A stretch of 64,000 nt of DNA from Cohnella herbarum (GTDB lineage: Bacteria > Bacillota > Bacilli > Paenibacillales > Paenibacillaceae), in contig NZ_CP051680.1 in NCBI RefSeq assembly GCF_012849095.1, positions 5,445,001 through 5,509,000 on the forward strand. The letters are read 5' to 3'. Positions 37,394-46,095 of the stretch are shown one piece after another; position 1 is the stretch's first letter; each line of letters begins with the position of its first letter. A model generated the notes under the pieces. That model ran no database searches. It saw only the letters and a list, made by a program, of their open reading frames with translations, and was not told the DNA's origin. A program made the translations under genes and the position numbers.

Positions 37394-38480
37394 TCGCATG
37401 CCATACCGCCGGTTGTCAATGTTGACGCTGGCATTGGTCATGCTCGTCGCACTAATATCCGCTTGCGGTAAGAACGACAAGGGGGCTGGTGCCACCGTTA
37501 TCGCAACGTATAAGGGCGGAGAAGTCACAGAAAAAGAATTCAACAAATACGCGACGTTCCAATCGATCATGAATCCTCAAGCGGCGATGTACATGTCGAT
37601 TCCGCAAATCAAAGAACAATTCGTTAAGCAGTATATCGTGAGCAAAGTCCTTATCAAGGATATCTCCAAGGAGGAGGACAAGAAAGCTCAGACGGCGGCG
37701 GATTCGTTCAAAAAGCAGCTTGAAGATGCAAGAAAAACGGATGCGTCATTGAAGAAGCTTATGGATGACGGAGATCTATCCGTGAAAGAAGCGGTCGCGC
37801 AGTATAAGGACCTCGCAGCATTCCAATCCTTCTACGGGGCTAAAGGCGAAGAGCTGAAGCCGACGGTTAAGGAAGAAGAAATCAAAGCGGAGTATGAGAA
37901 AGCTCCTACGGACTATAACGTAGTTACCGTTCGTCATATTCTGATCGGTACGGTCGATCCGAACACCGGCGCGGAATTGAAATCCGAAGAAGACGCGTTG
38001 AAGTTGGCCAAAGAGGTCAAAACGAAATTGGAAACGAACGAGGACTGGGCGGCTCTGGCGAAGGAGTATTCGACGGATGACGGCTCTAAAGATAAAGGCG
38101 GACTTTACGAGAAGCAAACCGCGAAGGGCTGGGTTCCGGAATTCAAGGAAGCGGCCAACACGCAAGAAATCGGCGTTATCGGCGAACCGGTCAAAACGCA
38201 ATTCGGCTATCACGTCATGAAAGTTGAGAGTCGCGAAGCGACGGCTTACGATAAGCTTAAGGAGACCGACAAAGACGAGATCAAGACAGCCGTTGCATCG
38301 ACGAAATTGAACGAGTTCTTGACCGCAGAACAGGACAAGCTTGAAATCAAGGTGACGTTGCCGCAAGAACCGACGCCTAGCGCATCGGGTTCTCCTAGCG
38401 CATCTCCTAGTGCTTCTCCTTCGTCATCGCCAAGCGCATCGCCAAGCGCGTCGCCAAGCGCGTCGGCAGGAGCGAAGTAA
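37380..38480 (+). CDS. PrsA-like peptidylprolyl isomerase lipoprotein
   Basis: A 366-residue lipoprotein. A signal peptide with lipobox LISAC (Cys about residue 29) is followed by a SurA/PrsA-type helical part and a parvulin domain (residues about 180-285: VRHILIG, LAKEYSTDDGSKDKGGLY, GEPVKTQFGYHVMKV). A Ser/Ala/Pro repeat tail closes it (residues about 330-366). It should fold secreted proteins outside the membrane. The start ATG 37380 overlaps the mfd end, so it is translationally coupled with mfd. The tail repeats (GCATCGCCAAGC-like units) may vary in number. Confidence 0.93.
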   Translation: MLHRNRMPYRRLSMLTLALVMLVALISACGKNDKGAGATVIATYKGGEVTEKEFNKYATFQSIMNPQAAMYMSIPQIKEQFVKQYIVSKVLIKDISKEEDKKAQTAADSFKKQLEDARKTDASLKKLMDDGDLSVKEAVAQYKDLAAFQSFYGAKGEELKPTVKEEEIKAEYEKAPTDYNVVTVRHILIGTVDPNTGAELKSEEDALKLAKEVKTKLETNEDWAALAKEYSTDDGSKDKGGLYEKQTAKGWVPEFKEAANTQEIGVIGEPVKTQFGYHVMKVESREATAYDKLKETDKDEIKTAVASTKLNEFLTAEQDKLEIKVTLPQEPTPSASGSPSASPSASPSSSPSASPSASPSASAGAK

Positions 38481-38494
38481 GGCAACCCTAATCG

Positions 38495-38552
38495 AAGACG
38501 TGTTCCGGAATTCCGATCAAGCGATCGAAGGATTCCGGGCGCGTCTTTTTTT
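38495..38552 (+). terminator. Intrinsic terminator after the PrsA-like gene
   Basis: Long imperfect hairpin AAGACG...CCGGAAT / ATTCCGG...CGTCTT followed by T7. Confidence 0.88.
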
Positions 38553-38587
38553 ATATGCAGCTTTTCTGCCGAATTAATCATCCAATT

Positions 38588-38604
38588 ATGTAATATAAAC
38601 TAAC
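38588..38604 (+). promoter_or_regulatory. GlnR/TnrA box, distal, guanidine operon
   Basis: TGTAATATAAACTAACA fits TGTNA-N7-TNACA perfectly. Centred about 95 bp before the inferred transcription start. Confidence 0.72.
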
Positions 38605-38656
38605 ATAAAAATTGATTATTGAATAAAAAAGCGACCAAAAATTCAAATAATCAGGA

Positions 38657-38685
38657 TTGACGAAGATAATCGCTCGTGATATGTT
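38657..38685 (+). promoter_or_regulatory. Sigma-A promoter of the guanidine operon
   Basis: TTGACG and TATGTT with a 17-bp spacer, immediately upstream of the guanidine-I aptamer. Confidence 0.68.
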
Positions 38686-38698
38686 ATGTTTAGTTACA
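38682..38698 (+). promoter_or_regulatory. GlnR/TnrA box, proximal, guanidine operon
   Basis: TGTTATGTTTAGTTACA fits TGTNA-N7-TNACA perfectly. It overlaps the -10 element and start site, a repressing position. Confidence 0.75.
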
Positions 38699-38713
38699 CA
38701 ACTTAATACTAAG

Positions 38714-38812
38714 TTTACTAGGGTTCCGCCGGAGACTCGATTACCGGGCTGGTCCGAGAGTAAACCGTTCCCGAGCGCGGGGGCGACACGGAAGGATAAA
38801 AACCTGGGAGAT
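38714..38812 (+). ncRNA. Guanidine-I riboswitch (ykkC-yxkD class), copy 1
   Basis: The diagnostic blocks CTAGGGTTCCG, CTGGTCCGAGAG, ACACGGAAGGATAAAAACC and TGGGAGA appear in the right order and spacing. A terminator overlaps its 3' edge. Guanidine binding should let transcription continue into the degradation genes. Confidence 0.95.
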
Positions 38813-38847
38813 ATCATCAAGACAATCGTCTTGTGATGTCTCCTTTT
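38807..38847 (+). terminator. Guanidine-riboswitch terminator, copy 1
   Basis: GGAGATATCATCAAGAC / GTCTTGTGATGTCTCC stem with an ATC-type loop and T5. Its 5' arm shares the aptamer's final GGGAGA, giving the on/off choice. Confidence 0.88.
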
Positions 38848-38892
38848 TATTTACCCAAGATCAGGTTTGAATCTAAAAAAGGAGCGATTCGA

Positions 38893-39618
38893 ATGGAAAA
38901 CAACGACTGGAGCGTTTCCATCCGACCGGGAGGGAAATGGTCGGGCAAGATCGGCAGAGGCAAACGGCTACGCTTCACGGCGTTAGGAGCAGGGGCTAAC
39001 GTCTCCGTATTGCTCTATAACGCGGACGATCTAACCGAGCGCTACAATATGCCGGATACTCTGAAGGCGCAGTACACCGCGCATCTGACAAGGGGGCATA
39101 CGCTTATGAGCGATAACGGGAGGGTGCTCGCGGCTATCGTGGAGGATAGCTTGGGCTGGCACGATACGATTTCGGGTTACACGACCCGGGAGGAGACGGA
39201 TGCGAAATACGGAGTAACTACGTATCAGGAAACGCGGAACGATTGGTTGCGGAGCGGTCGGGACAATCTGGCCGTCGAACTCGTGCGATGCGGACTCGGC
39301 GTGCGCGATCTCATGCCCAACGTGAATTTGTTCTCGAAGGTGTATTGCGACGAAACGGGAGAATTGCACTACGATACGGGGCACTGCCTCCCGAACTCCA
39401 CCGTTACGCTTCGAACCGAAATGGATGTCGTGCTCGTGCTGTCGAACACCCCGAATCCGCTCGATCCGAGAACGATTTATCCTTCGGTGCCGGTGAAATT
39501 GGAGGTGCTGCCGTCGGAAGGGGCGGTCGGCTACGACGATTACTGCGTCGGCTTTCGTCCGGAGAATCGACGCGCTTATGAGAACACATGGGAATATTAC
39601 GCGCTGCAAGGCCGATAG
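38893..39618 (+). CDS. cgdA: Carboxyguanidine deiminase subunit, UAAP1-type (DUF1989)
   Basis: A 241-residue protein of the urea-carboxylase-associated family (DUF1989). GKIGRGKRLRFTALGAGANVSVLLYNADD fills the N-terminal strand region in pieces (LRFTALGAGANVS), followed by LMSDNGRVLAAIVEDSLGWHD and GVRDLMPNVNLFSKV. The metal-site segment reads SLGWHD where its partner has TCGRHD, so a cysteine is lost here. Work on guanidine carboxylase operons shows that the two associated proteins together hydrolyse carboxyguanidine to allophanate and ammonia (CgdAB); which one is A or B is my assignment. ATG 38893 has AAAAAAGGAG 9 bp upstream. First gene behind the guanidine riboswitch. Confidence 0.85.
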   Translation: MENNDWSVSIRPGGKWSGKIGRGKRLRFTALGAGANVSVLLYNADDLTERYNMPDTLKAQYTAHLTRGHTLMSDNGRVLAAIVEDSLGWHDTISGYTTREETDAKYGVTTYQETRNDWLRSGRDNLAVELVRCGLGVRDLMPNVNLFSKVYCDETGELHYDTGHCLPNSTVTLRTEMDVVLVLSNTPNPLDPRTIYPSVPVKLEVLPSEGAVGYDDYCVGFRPENRRAYENTWEYYALQGR

Positions 39619-39651
39619 CGAGCAATCCATACTTTCTGGGAGGAATTATCC

Positions 39652-40308
39652 ATGGCCGTATTTAATCGAGTCGAAAGTTCGCGACAACCTGAATCCGCCG
39701 TCTACGACGAAGTCGTCCTTGCGGGGAACGGTTGGATGCGGGAGCTAAATCCGGGGCAAGTGCTGCGGATCGTCGATCTGGAGGGGAATCAAGCTGCGGA
39801 TACGCTTTTCTACGATGCGGACAATCCGGAGGATCACTATAGCGCCGTTCGCACGATAACGGGTCAGCGCAACATCTACTTGTCGGCCGGCTCCGTGCTG
39901 CGGGCGGAATCGGGCAAAGAGCTGCTGACGATCGTCGCGGATACGTGCGGCCGCCATGATACGTTGGGCGGTGCTTGCTCGGCGCAGAGCAACACCGTGC
40001 GCTACGCCCATGAGAAGCTGCACATGCACAATTGCCGCGATACTTTTATGCTTCAACTGGCGAATCACGCGGAAGGAGGTAAATACTCCAAGCGTAATTT
40101 GGCGCCGAACATTAACTTCTTCATGAACGTTCCGGTCACGCCGGAAGGCGGGCTAACGTTCCAGGATGGCGTCTCCTCGCCGGGGGCTTACGTCGAAATG
40201 AGATCGTACGGCCGTACTATGGCGCTGATCAGCAACTGTCCTCAGCTTAATAATCCTTGCAACGCCTATCATCCGACTCCGATTCGGGTTCTCATCTGGG
40301 ATTGTTGA
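39652..40308 (+). CDS. cgdB: Carboxyguanidine deiminase subunit, UAAP2-type (DUF1989)
   Basis: A 218-residue paralogue of the preceding protein. [48 protein letters not shown] and [14 protein letters not shown] are typical of UAAP2. Cysteines and histidines in DTCGRHD and HNCRD are candidate metal ligands. It should act with the upstream subunit on N-carboxyguanidine. TGGGAGG lies 9-12 bp before ATG 39652, 33 bp after the first subunit. Confidence 0.87.
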   Translation: MAVFNRVESSRQPESAVYDEVVLAGNGWMRELNPGQVLRIVDLEGNQAADTLFYDADNPEDHYSAVRTITGQRNIYLSAGSVLRAESGKELLTIVADTCGRHDTLGGACSAQSNTVRYAHEKLHMHNCRDTFMLQLANHAEGGKYSKRNLAPNINFFMNVPVTPEGGLTFQDGVSSPGAYVEMRSYGRTMALISNCPQLNNPCNAYHPTPIRVLIWDC

Positions 40309-40340
40309 TCGGGAAGATTATCGCTTAGGGAGTGGTCATT

Positions 40341-43300
40341 ATGTTTACTAAAGTTCTCATCGCGAACCGCGGCGCCATCGCCGTCCGCATCGAGCGTACG
40401 CTTCGGAAACTCGGAATCGCATCCGTGGCCGTCTATACGAAGGCGGATCAAGACAGCCTTCACGTTGATCGTGCCGACGAAGCCGTACGGATTGGCGACG
40501 GGCCGGCCAAGGATAGTTATCTCAACGCGGAACTGATCTTGCAAACCGCTGTGGATACGGGAGCGCAGGCCATTCATCCGGGTTACGGCTTTCTTAGCGA
40601 AAATGCCGAATTCTCTCGCGCATGCCGGGAGCGGGGGATCGCATTTATCGGGCCGACTCCGGAGCAGATGGAGACGTTCGGGCTGAAGCATTCCGCCCGC
40701 GAGGCGGCGGCGAAAGCAGGTGTTCCGATGTTGCCCGGGACGGGGCTTATCGTCGAGATCGAAGAGGCGGTTCGAGAGGCCGATGGGATCGGGTATCCTG
40801 TCATCTTGAAAAGTACCGCCGGGGGCGGCGGGATTGGAATGCGGGTATGCGACGGGGAGGGGGCTCTCCGATCCGCGTTCGATTCCGTTAGGCATTTGGC
40901 GGAAACGAACTTCAGGAATGGCGGCGTTTTTCTCGAGAAATACATCGCGAAGGCACGCCATGTGGAGGTGCAAATATTCGGAAACGGGTTCGGCGAGGTG
41001 GTTGCTTTAGGAGAGAGGGATTGCTCCATTCAACGACGGAACCAGAAGGTAATCGAAGAAACCCCGGCACCGAATTTTCCCGATCGCGTGCGGTCCGGCA
41101 TGTTGGAGTCGGCACGCAAGCTGGCGGCCGAGGTCGGTTACCGCAGCGCTGGGACGGTTGAATTTCTGTATGACCCTGAGTCTTGCGAGTACTACTTCTT
41201 GGAGGTGAACACGAGGCTTCAGGTGGAGCACGGCGTCACCGAAGAGGTGCTCGGGGTTGATCTCGTGGAGTGGATGGTGCGAGAAGCGGCGAACGAATTG
41301 ACGGGGTTGGATTCCCTTGTTGCGAAGCCGAAGGGGCATAGCATTCAGGCCCGAATCTACGCGGAGGATTGCTTGCAGGGGTTCCGCCCGAGCGCCGGTC
41401 AGTTGGATCAAGCGATATTTTCCGAAGAGGCTCGTAATGAAACTTGGGTGCGGGACGGATTGACCGTTACGACCTTGTATGATCCGATGCTGGCCAAAAT
41501 CATCGTGCATGGGGAAGATCGAGAAGACGCGATCCGCAAGCTGGTAAAGGCGCTGTCGGATACTCGCTTCTATGGCGTGACGACGAATTTGCAATATTTG
41601 AGAGAGTTGCTTGCGAATGAGGATTGCTTATCGGGTAACGTCTATACGGGGTTGTTGAATGGTTTCGAGCCGGCGGAATTCGCGTTGGAAGTGCTGGATG
41701 GCGGAGTTCAGACGACGGTGCAGGATTATCCGGGCCGGGTCGGCTATTGGAACGTCGGCGTTCCGCCATGCGGACCGATGGATTCGTTGTCGTTCCGGAT
41801 AGGCAATAAACTGTTGGGCAACGAAGACGATGCATCCGGTCTGGAAATGACGCTTAGGGGCGGCTCCTTTCGATTCCGCAGCAACATGACTTTCTGCGTG
41901 ACGGGGGCCGATATGCTGCCGATGATAGATGGGAAGTCTGTTCCTATGTATCGGGCGATTCAAGCTCGGCGGGGCGAGACGCTGACATTCGGAGAAGCCA
42001 AAGTGGGGATGCGTTCCTATTTGCTTGTCGGCGGGGGGTTCGATATGGCGAAAATTCTCGGCAGCTCTTCGACGTTTACTCTAGGCCAATTCGGCGGGCA
42101 CGGAGGTCGGGCGATTCGAACGGGCGACGTACTGAACGTGAATGTGCATGGGGCTTCGAAGCGAGGTGCTGAAGAAACCGAGTGGACGGCGTTGGCGACG
42201 GCGCATCGGACGGCGATGACAAACGAGTGGACGATCGGAGTTATACCCGGGCCGCATTGTACGGAGGAATATCTGCGGCCGGAGTATTTGCGCCAACTTG
42301 CCGAAACGGAGTGGGAAGTACATTATAACAGCTCGCGGACGGGCGTCCGACTGATCGGGCCCGCGCCTCTCTGGGCACGGGAAGACGGCGGGGAAGCGGG
42401 GCTTCATCCGTCCAACATACACGACAACGCGTATGCGATCGGCACGCTTGATCTGACCGGAGACATGCCGATTCTACTTGGTCCGGACGGTCCGAGCCTT
42501 GGCGGATTCGTGTGCCCGGCGACGACGGCGACCGCGGAGCTGTGGAAGCTCGGCCAATTACATCCGGGAGATAAAATCCGTTTCCGGCTACTGTCTTTAC
42601 AAGAAGCCGATGCGTTGAGAGTCGTTCAAGAAGGGAACTTGTTAGCGATCGGAGCAGGAGAGCGAGACGAGTTGGAGCCGGTCGTACTCCCGTTGTCGGC
42701 GGCAACCGATTTTCGCGGCGATTACCCGGTGTTGTTTCGCGAGGAGGAAAGGCGTCAATTCCCGCTGACTATCCGATGCAGCGGCGATCGTTATTTGTTG
42801 GTGGAATACGGTCGGATGGAGCTTGATCTTGCGCTTCGCTTTCAGGCGCATGCGCTTATGCAGGCCATTAAGGAGAGTGATGCCGTTCCTGTGCTCGATC
42901 TGACGCCCGGCATTCGCTCTCTGCAAATTCATATCGACCCTTCGAAAATGACGGTAATGGAAGCCTGTCGGCGTATTGTCGAGATCGAACGATCGCTTCC
43001 GTCGCTGGAATCGATCCGGGTTCCGTCTAGAATCGTCCGACTTCCTTTATCTTGGGACGATCCGGCGACAAGAGTTGCCATCGATCGTTATCGGCAGAAC
43101 GTTCGCCCTGACGCGCCATGGTGCCCGAGCAACATCGAATTCATCCGCCGAGTGAACGGGTTGGATAGTGTCGAGGATGTTCGCAGGATCGTTTTCGAAG
43201 CGAATTATTTGGTGCTTGGCCTTGGCGACGTTTATTTGGGCGCTCCAGTCGCAACGCCGACCGATCCGCGTCATCGGCTGGTGACGACGAAGTACAATCC

Positions 43301-43976
43301 CGCCCGAACTTGGACGCCGGAAAATGCGGTCGGAATCGGCGGGGCTTATATGTGCGTCTATGGAATGGAAGGCCCGGGAGGGTACCAATTCGTCGGCCGA
43401 ACGGTGCAGATGTGGAACCGCCTTCGTCCTACGGCAAGCTTTAAACCGGGCGAACCGTGGTTGCTTCGGTTTTTCGATCAAATCCAATTTTACCCGGTGG
43501 ACGCCGATGAACTGCTCATCCTGCGAGAAGATTTCCTTCGCGGCAGATACGAGGTGGACATTACGGAAACGTCGTTCGATCTCGGGGAATATTTACGTTT
43601 CCTCGAATCGATCAAGGGGGGCGCGGATGCTTTCCGTGATCGACAGCAAGCGGCTTTCCGTGAGGAGCGAGAAAGTTGGATAAAACTTGGCTTGGCTAAA
43701 TACGTATCGGACCAGGAATCGACCGAACCGGCGGCGGAAGACGAATTGCCGGAAGGGGCAATTGCGGTGCGCAGTCCAATGCCCGGAAGCGTGTGGAAGG
43801 TGCTTGTAACCGCGGGGCAGGAAGTTAAGAAGGGCGACACGCTCGTTATTCAGGAGAGCATGAAGATGGAATTCGCCCAGCAGGCGCCTGGCGATGGGGT
43901 CGTTGGCACGGTTTTCGTAGGCCCGGGGGAATCGGTTCATTCCGGTCAATTGATGTTGAGCATCTTGCGGGAATAG
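40341..43976 (+). CDS. Biotin-dependent guanidine (urea) carboxylase
   Basis: A 1211-residue single-chain enzyme. Biotin carboxylase is at residues about 1-445 (FTKVLIANRGAIAVRI, HPGYGFLSENAEFS, STAGGGGIGM, EVNTRLQVEHGVTEE). The carboxyltransferase has its B half (GVQTTVQDYPGRVGYWNVG, about 450-760) and A half (about 785-1100). The C-terminal biotinyl domain has the lysine in IQESMKMEFAQ. Annotated traditionally as urea carboxylase; many such enzymes prefer guanidine, and the riboswitch plus CgdAB genes favour that here. Sequence alone cannot settle the preference. ATG 40341 follows GGGAGTGG by about 6 bp. Confidence 0.9.
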   Translation: MFTKVLIANRGAIAVRIERTLRKLGIASVAVYTKADQDSLHVDRADEAVRIGDGPAKDSYLNAELILQTAVDTGAQAIHPGYGFLSENAEFSRACRERGIAFIGPTPEQMETFGLKHSAREAAAKAGVPMLPGTGLIVEIEEAVREADGIGYPVILKSTAGGGGIGMRVCDGEGALRSAFDSVRHLAETNFRNGGVFLEKYIAKARHVEVQIFGNGFGEVVALGERDCSIQRRNQKVIEETPAPNFPDRVRSGMLESARKLAAEVGYRSAGTVEFLYDPESCEYYFLEVNTRLQVEHGVTEEVLGVDLVEWMVREAANELTGLDSLVAKPKGHSIQARIYAEDCLQGFRPSAGQLDQAIFSEEARNETWVRDGLTVTTLYDPMLAKIIVHGEDREDAIRKLVKALSDTRFYGVTTNLQYLRELLANEDCLSGNVYTGLLNGFEPAEFALEVLDGGVQTTVQDYPGRVGYWNVGVPPCGPMDSLSFRIGNKLLGNEDDASGLEMTLRGGSFRFRSNMTFCVTGADMLPMIDGKSVPMYRAIQARRGETLTFGEAKVGMRSYLLVGGGFDMAKILGSSSTFTLGQFGGHGGRAIRTGDVLNVNVHGASKRGAEETEWTALATAHRTAMTNEWTIGVIPGPHCTEEYLRPEYLRQLAETEWEVHYNSSRTGVRLIGPAPLWAREDGGEAGLHPSNIHDNAYAIGTLDLTGDMPILLGPDGPSLGGFVCPATTATAELWKLGQLHPGDKIRFRLLSLQEADALRVVQEGNLLAIGAGERDELEPVVLPLSAATDFRGDYPVLFREEERRQFPLTIRCSGDRYLLVEYGRMELDLALRFQAHALMQAIKESDAVPVLDLTPGIRSLQIHIDPSKMTVMEACRRIVEIERSLPSLESIRVPSRIVRLPLSWDDPATRVAIDRYRQNVRPDAPWCPSNIEFIRRVNGLDSVEDVRRIVFEANYLVLGLGDVYLGAPVATPTDPRHRLVTTKYNPARTWTPENAVGIGGAYMCVYGMEGPGGYQFVGRTVQMWNRLRPTASFKPGEPWLLRFFDQIQFYPVDADELLILREDFLRGRYEVDITETSFDLGEYLRFLESIKGGADAFRDRQQAAFREERESWIKLGLAKYVSDQESTEPAAEDELPEGAIAVRSPMPGSVWKVLVTAGQEVKKGDTLVIQESMKMEFAQQAPGDGVVGTVFVGPGESVHSGQLMLSILRE

Positions 43977-43993
43977 ACGAGGGGGATTGAAAA

Positions 43994-45371
43994 ATGGAGA
44001 CGGAGACATTGCCGGCGGTATTAACCATCGGCGGACTACGCGAGCTTTATCTGAAAAGGGAGACGACCCCGGAAGAAGTCGTACTGGAAATCATTCGCCG
44101 ATCTCGGGATGACGAGGGGATGAATATTTGGATCACGCCACCCGAGATGTCGCGGATCGAACCGTATTTGCGAAAGCTGGGCGAGCTTGATCCGCTGGGT
44201 TCGCCGCTATGGGGAATTCCTTTCGCCATTAAGGATAACATGGACTGGAGGGCGGCTCCGACGACCGCGGCTTGCCCCGCGTTCGCCTATTCTCCTTCGG
44301 AGGATGCGGAAGTCGTGGGTCGGCTCATAGCGGCGGGGGGCGATTCCGCTTGGCAAGACGAATCTCGACCAGTTCGCAACGGGGTTGGTGGGATCGCGCA
44401 GTCCGTATGGCGAAACCTGCAATTCGCTGAAGGCGGAGCTGATCAGCGGAGGGTCGAGCGGCGGCTCGGCGGTTGCGGTGGCAAGGGGGCAAGCGGCCTT
44501 TTCCCTCGGAACCGACACAGCGGGCTCCGGGCGGGTGCCCGCTCATCTGAACCGGCTTGTCGGTTACAAGCCGAGCCTTGGCGCTTGGCCGGTCAAAGGC
44601 GTCGTGCCAGCGTGCGAAAGCCTGGATTGCGTGTCGGTATTCGCCTGGAGTCTGGACGACGCTCTGGCGGTGGATAGAGTCGCGCGCGGATCGTGTTCGG
44701 GCGATCCGTGGTCGCGGGAGCTTCCGGTCCCCGGTTGTTCGCTGCCGTCCCGGATTTGCGTGCCTATCGCCGGAATGGTTGGATTTTTCGGGCCTTTCGC
44801 CGCGGAGTACGAACGGGCGTGGGCAATGTCGCTCGCGCGAATAAGGGGTCTCGGCATTCCTGTAGAGGAAGTTGACGCGTCGATTTATGAAGAGGCTGCG
44901 GCCATCTTGTATGAAGGACCTTGGGTGGCCGAGCGGTGGGCGGGATTGGAGGCGTTCGTAGAAGCGAATGAAGGACGCTTGTTTCCGGTAACCGAACGGA
45001 TCCTTCGATCGGGCGCGGATGGGAAGCATACGGCCGCGTCGCTATTCAAAGTGATGCATAAGTTGCAGGCTTATAAGCTCGAAGCTCGCAAAAGGTTGGA
45101 GGACGCCGTGCTCGTCATGCCGACGGCGGGCGGTACTTGGACGCGCGAGCAGGTTCGTCTGGATCCGGTCGCGACGAACCGTGATATGGGGAGATACACG
45201 AATCATTGCAATTTGCTGGATATGTGCGCCGTTGCCGTGCCTTCTTGCGATGTGGCTCCCGATCTTCCGTTCGGAATCACGTTCTTCGCCTCGGCGGAGC
45301 GCGAGGATTTGATCCGGGGCGCGGCGACATTGTTCGAAGCGACGATTGCGCTGGAAAGGGAGGGGGTCTAG
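43994..45371 (+). pseudogene. atzF: Allophanate hydrolase amidase part, broken by +1 frameshift
   Basis: An amidase-signature enzyme that should turn allophanate into ammonia and CO2. The first frame gives residues 1-about 115 with the catalytic Lys in PFAIKDNMD. It then loses sense after VGRLIAAGG. The other frame continues with the expected IPLGKTNLDQFATGLVGSRS (from 44341), then SGGSSGGSAVAVA with the cis-Ser and GTDTAGSGRVPAHLN with the nucleophilic Ser. Removing one G from the G6 run at 44335-44340 restores a single frame from ATG 43994 to the stop at 45371. Everything else is intact, so the break is recent, phase-variable or a sequencing error. Confidence 0.88.
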
Positions 45372-45757
45372 TGTCCGCCGATAGGATATTCGTGGCCGTA
45401 TGCGGATTGCACATGCGAGGGTTTCCGTTGGAGACGCAACTTCTGGAGCGTGGAGCGACGTTCGTACGAGAAACGAAAACCGCCCCGAAATATAAGCTTT
45501 ATAAACTTCCGACAACTCCCGCCAAGCCGGGGTTGATCAAGCAAAAGTCCGGCGGGGAAGCGATAGAGTTGGAAATATGGAAGGTGCCGGTGACGGAGTT
45601 CGGCTCTTTCGTCGCCATGATACCGGCCCCGCTAGGGATCGGCAAAGTCGAGCTCGCGGACGGGTCCGAGGTTTCCGGATTCATCTGCGAGGGCTATGGG
45701 GCGGAGATGGTAGGAGCCGTGGACGTAACGGCTTTCGGAGGTTGGAGGAACGTGTAA
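45371..45757 (+). CDS. Allophanate hydrolase C-terminal domain as separate gene
   Basis: A 128-residue protein: DRIFVAVCGLHMRGFPLE, KYKLYKLPTTPAKPGLI, SGEAIELEIW-like (GGEAIELEIWKVPVTEFGSF) and SGFICEGYGAEM. This is the domain that follows the amidase in AtzF/DUR1-type enzymes (gamma-glutamylcyclotransferase-like). Here it starts at GTG 45371, which overlaps the amidase stop by one base (TAGTG), so the two are separate but coupled chains. This stop is distinct from the frameshift upstream. Confidence 0.83.
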   Translation: MSADRIFVAVCGLHMRGFPLETQLLERGATFVRETKTAPKYKLYKLPTTPAKPGLIKQKSGGEAIELEIWKVPVTEFGSFVAMIPAPLGIGKVELADGSEVSGFICEGYGAEMVGAVDVTAFGGWRNV

Positions 45758-45815
45758 AGACGGTCATGACTCAAGGGCGGAAGTTCATTGTGCTTTGGGC
45801 TTTCGGACTGTAGGG

Positions 45816-45843
45816 GCCTTATTTGTAAACGAATAAGGCTTTT
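45816..45843 (+). terminator. Intrinsic terminator of the guanidine operon
   Basis: Perfect stem GCCTTATT / AATAAGGC with an 8-nt loop followed by TTTT. Confidence 0.88.
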
Positions 45844-45894
45844 AAGCATTTCCGCGGACAGAGATGCGCCCGCAACGCAGAACCCCTGGATAGA

Positions 45895-46095
45895 CGATAG
45901 TGGTGATTTTCACCGCTATTTCGTGCGACGGCCCGACTTTCGGCTCGATAGTGGCGATTTTCACCGCTATATCGTGCGACGGCCCGACTTTCGGGTCGAT
46001 AGTGGTGATTTCTACCGCTATATCGTGGGACGGCCTGACTTTCGGCTCGATAGTGGTGATTTTCACCGCTATTTCGTGGGACGGCCTAACTTTCG
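45895..46095. repeat. 51-bp tandem repeat array, left part (family C), interrupted by IS
   Basis: Units start with CGATAG at 45895, 45946, 45997 and 46048, exactly 51 bp apart. Each holds ATAGTGGTGA TTT TCACCGCTAT, a 10-bp hairpin, then TCGTGCGACGGCCCGACTTTCGGCT. The array stops mid-unit at ...AACTTTCG, where the IS begins, and resumes at 47505. Confidence 0.93.

Noticed and set aside
40341..43976. Plain urea carboxylase assignment
   Set aside because: The guanidine riboswitch and deiminase genes make guanidine the more likely main substrate, though urea is not excluded.
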